From: Blastocatellia bacterium
GTDB taxonomy: Bacteria > Acidobacteriota > Blastocatellia > Chloracidobacteriales > JADJPF01
Assembly: GCA_025057015.1 (NCBI GenBank)
Contig: JANWYG010000007.1
Coordinates: forward strand, 62,001-126,000
DNA length: 64,000 nucleotides
Direction: 5' to 3'
The position numbers and the translations under genes were made by a program. Of the stretch, positions 63,548-64,000 are shown one piece after another (position 1 is the first letter of the stretch; each line of letters begins with the position of its first letter). A model generated the notes under the pieces. That model had not been told where the DNA came from, ran no database searches, and saw only the letters and a program-made list of their open reading frames with translations.

Positions 63548-64000
63548 ATGAAAGTCCTGAGGGATGCTTTCTGCAAAGATCTAGACGAACTGGTAGCAGA
63601 GTTTGTCAGTTGTATAGAAGACGACAAATACCTGTTGGAATGCGATATTCGCGGTTCACTTGCACATGTCGCCATGTTGGAACACAAAGGGCTAATAACG
63701 CCACAACAAGCAGCAAACATTCGTTCAGGCTTGGAAACAATACTAACTGAGGGTCTTGAACTACGCCCGGAGTACGAAGATGTACACATGAACGTGGAAA
63801 AGCGGCTGGAAGAACTAATAGGTCAAGATGCTCTTTTGCTACACACTGCAAGGAGTCGTAACGATCAAGTAGCTCTTGATCTGCGACTTTATGTAGAAAG
63901 CCAGAGGCAAACGGTACGCCGTGGGCTCAAAGCTCTACAAGCAACTCTTCTAGCACAAGCTGAACGCTATGTAGATTGCCCAATGCCAGGCTATACACAT
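63548..64000 (+). CDS. argH: Argininosuccinate lyase, N-terminal 151 residues (runs off window)
   Basis: Splits argininosuccinate to arginine and fumarate. The visible N-terminal domain has the family segments DIRGSLAHVAML, EDVHMNVEKRLEELIG, HTARSRNDQVALDLRLY and the beginning of MPGYTH. The ATG at 63548 has GGAG at 63537-63540, 7 nt upstream. The catalytic C-terminal part, with the flexible Ser loop, lies beyond base 64000. No other arg biosynthesis gene is adjacent, though an arginase gene lies at 26218-27129. Confidence 0.96.
   Translation, partial: MKVLRDAFCKDLDELVAEFVSCIEDDKYLLECDIRGSLAHVAMLEHKGLITPQQAANIRSGLETILTEGLELRPEYEDVHMNVEKRLEELIGQDALLLHTARSRNDQVALDLRLYVESQRQTVRRGLKALQATLLAQAERYVDCPMPGYTH

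Overview
The window is a gene-dense bacterial chromosome segment of moderate GC with no rRNA, tRNA, CRISPR array, transposase or phage structural gene. The best lineage clue is a secreted von Willebrand factor A protein of the kind typical of Acidobacteriota (21229-22161). Lipoproteins, a TonB-like protein, a TolC/RND pump and OmpA-like and BamB-like proteins show a Gram-negative envelope. The phylum call is inference from family content. TTG and GTG starts with good Shine-Dalgarno sequences are frequent, and many neighbours overlap by 1-4 nt. No gap between genes exceeds about 210 nt.

Layout. 1-4790 (minus): mutS (C-terminus outside the window), a small membrane protein, ligA and a BamB-like propeller protein. 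4805-6412: guaA with its own promoter. 6414-11853 (minus): queC, a periplasmic-propeller histidine kinase and a REC-histidine kinase. 11957-17208 (plus): a paired palindrome, then serine hydrolase, TonB-like protein, SPOR/SpoIID protein and a glycoside-hydrolase-like protein, tightly coupled. 17246-22161: glutaminase (minus), then PilZ protein, LarE, CoaD, aminotransferase and VWFA protein. 22146-30778 (minus): NAD synthetase, a kinase fusion, EamA transporter, arginase, a secreted unknown, an M1-fold protein without its zinc ligands, and a single-domain response regulator.

30967-39830 (plus) is the most unusual part. It holds a DUF1175/NlpC-P60-like lipoprotein, a thioester alpha-2-macroglobulin, a membrane protein, and an 861-residue protein that joins a penicillin-binding-protein-like domain, a SpoIID domain and an HExxH zinc-peptidase domain. 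Bacterial alpha-2-macroglobulins are often encoded next to PBP1C. Here the cell-wall partner appears to be replaced by this fusion, suggesting an envelope protection and repair module (inference).

39839-49388: lexA, a dispersed-type inverted repeat, a ROK kinase (minus), then an operon of CysC, four alkaline-phosphatase-superfamily paralogues and a GT2 glycosyltransferase. CysC and three of the four phosphatases end in the same acidic linker plus RLxxLGY-type tail. 49385-56752 (minus): a half-size Ku-like protein, a nickel-transporter-like protein with a coupled membrane protein, and a complete RND/adaptor/TolC efflux operon. 56875-60283 (plus): two unknown proteins, dUTPase and a coiled-coil OmpA-like protein. 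60309-63453 (minus): PelF-like glycosyltransferase, HlyD-like adaptor and an unknown protein. 63548-64000: the 5' part of argH.
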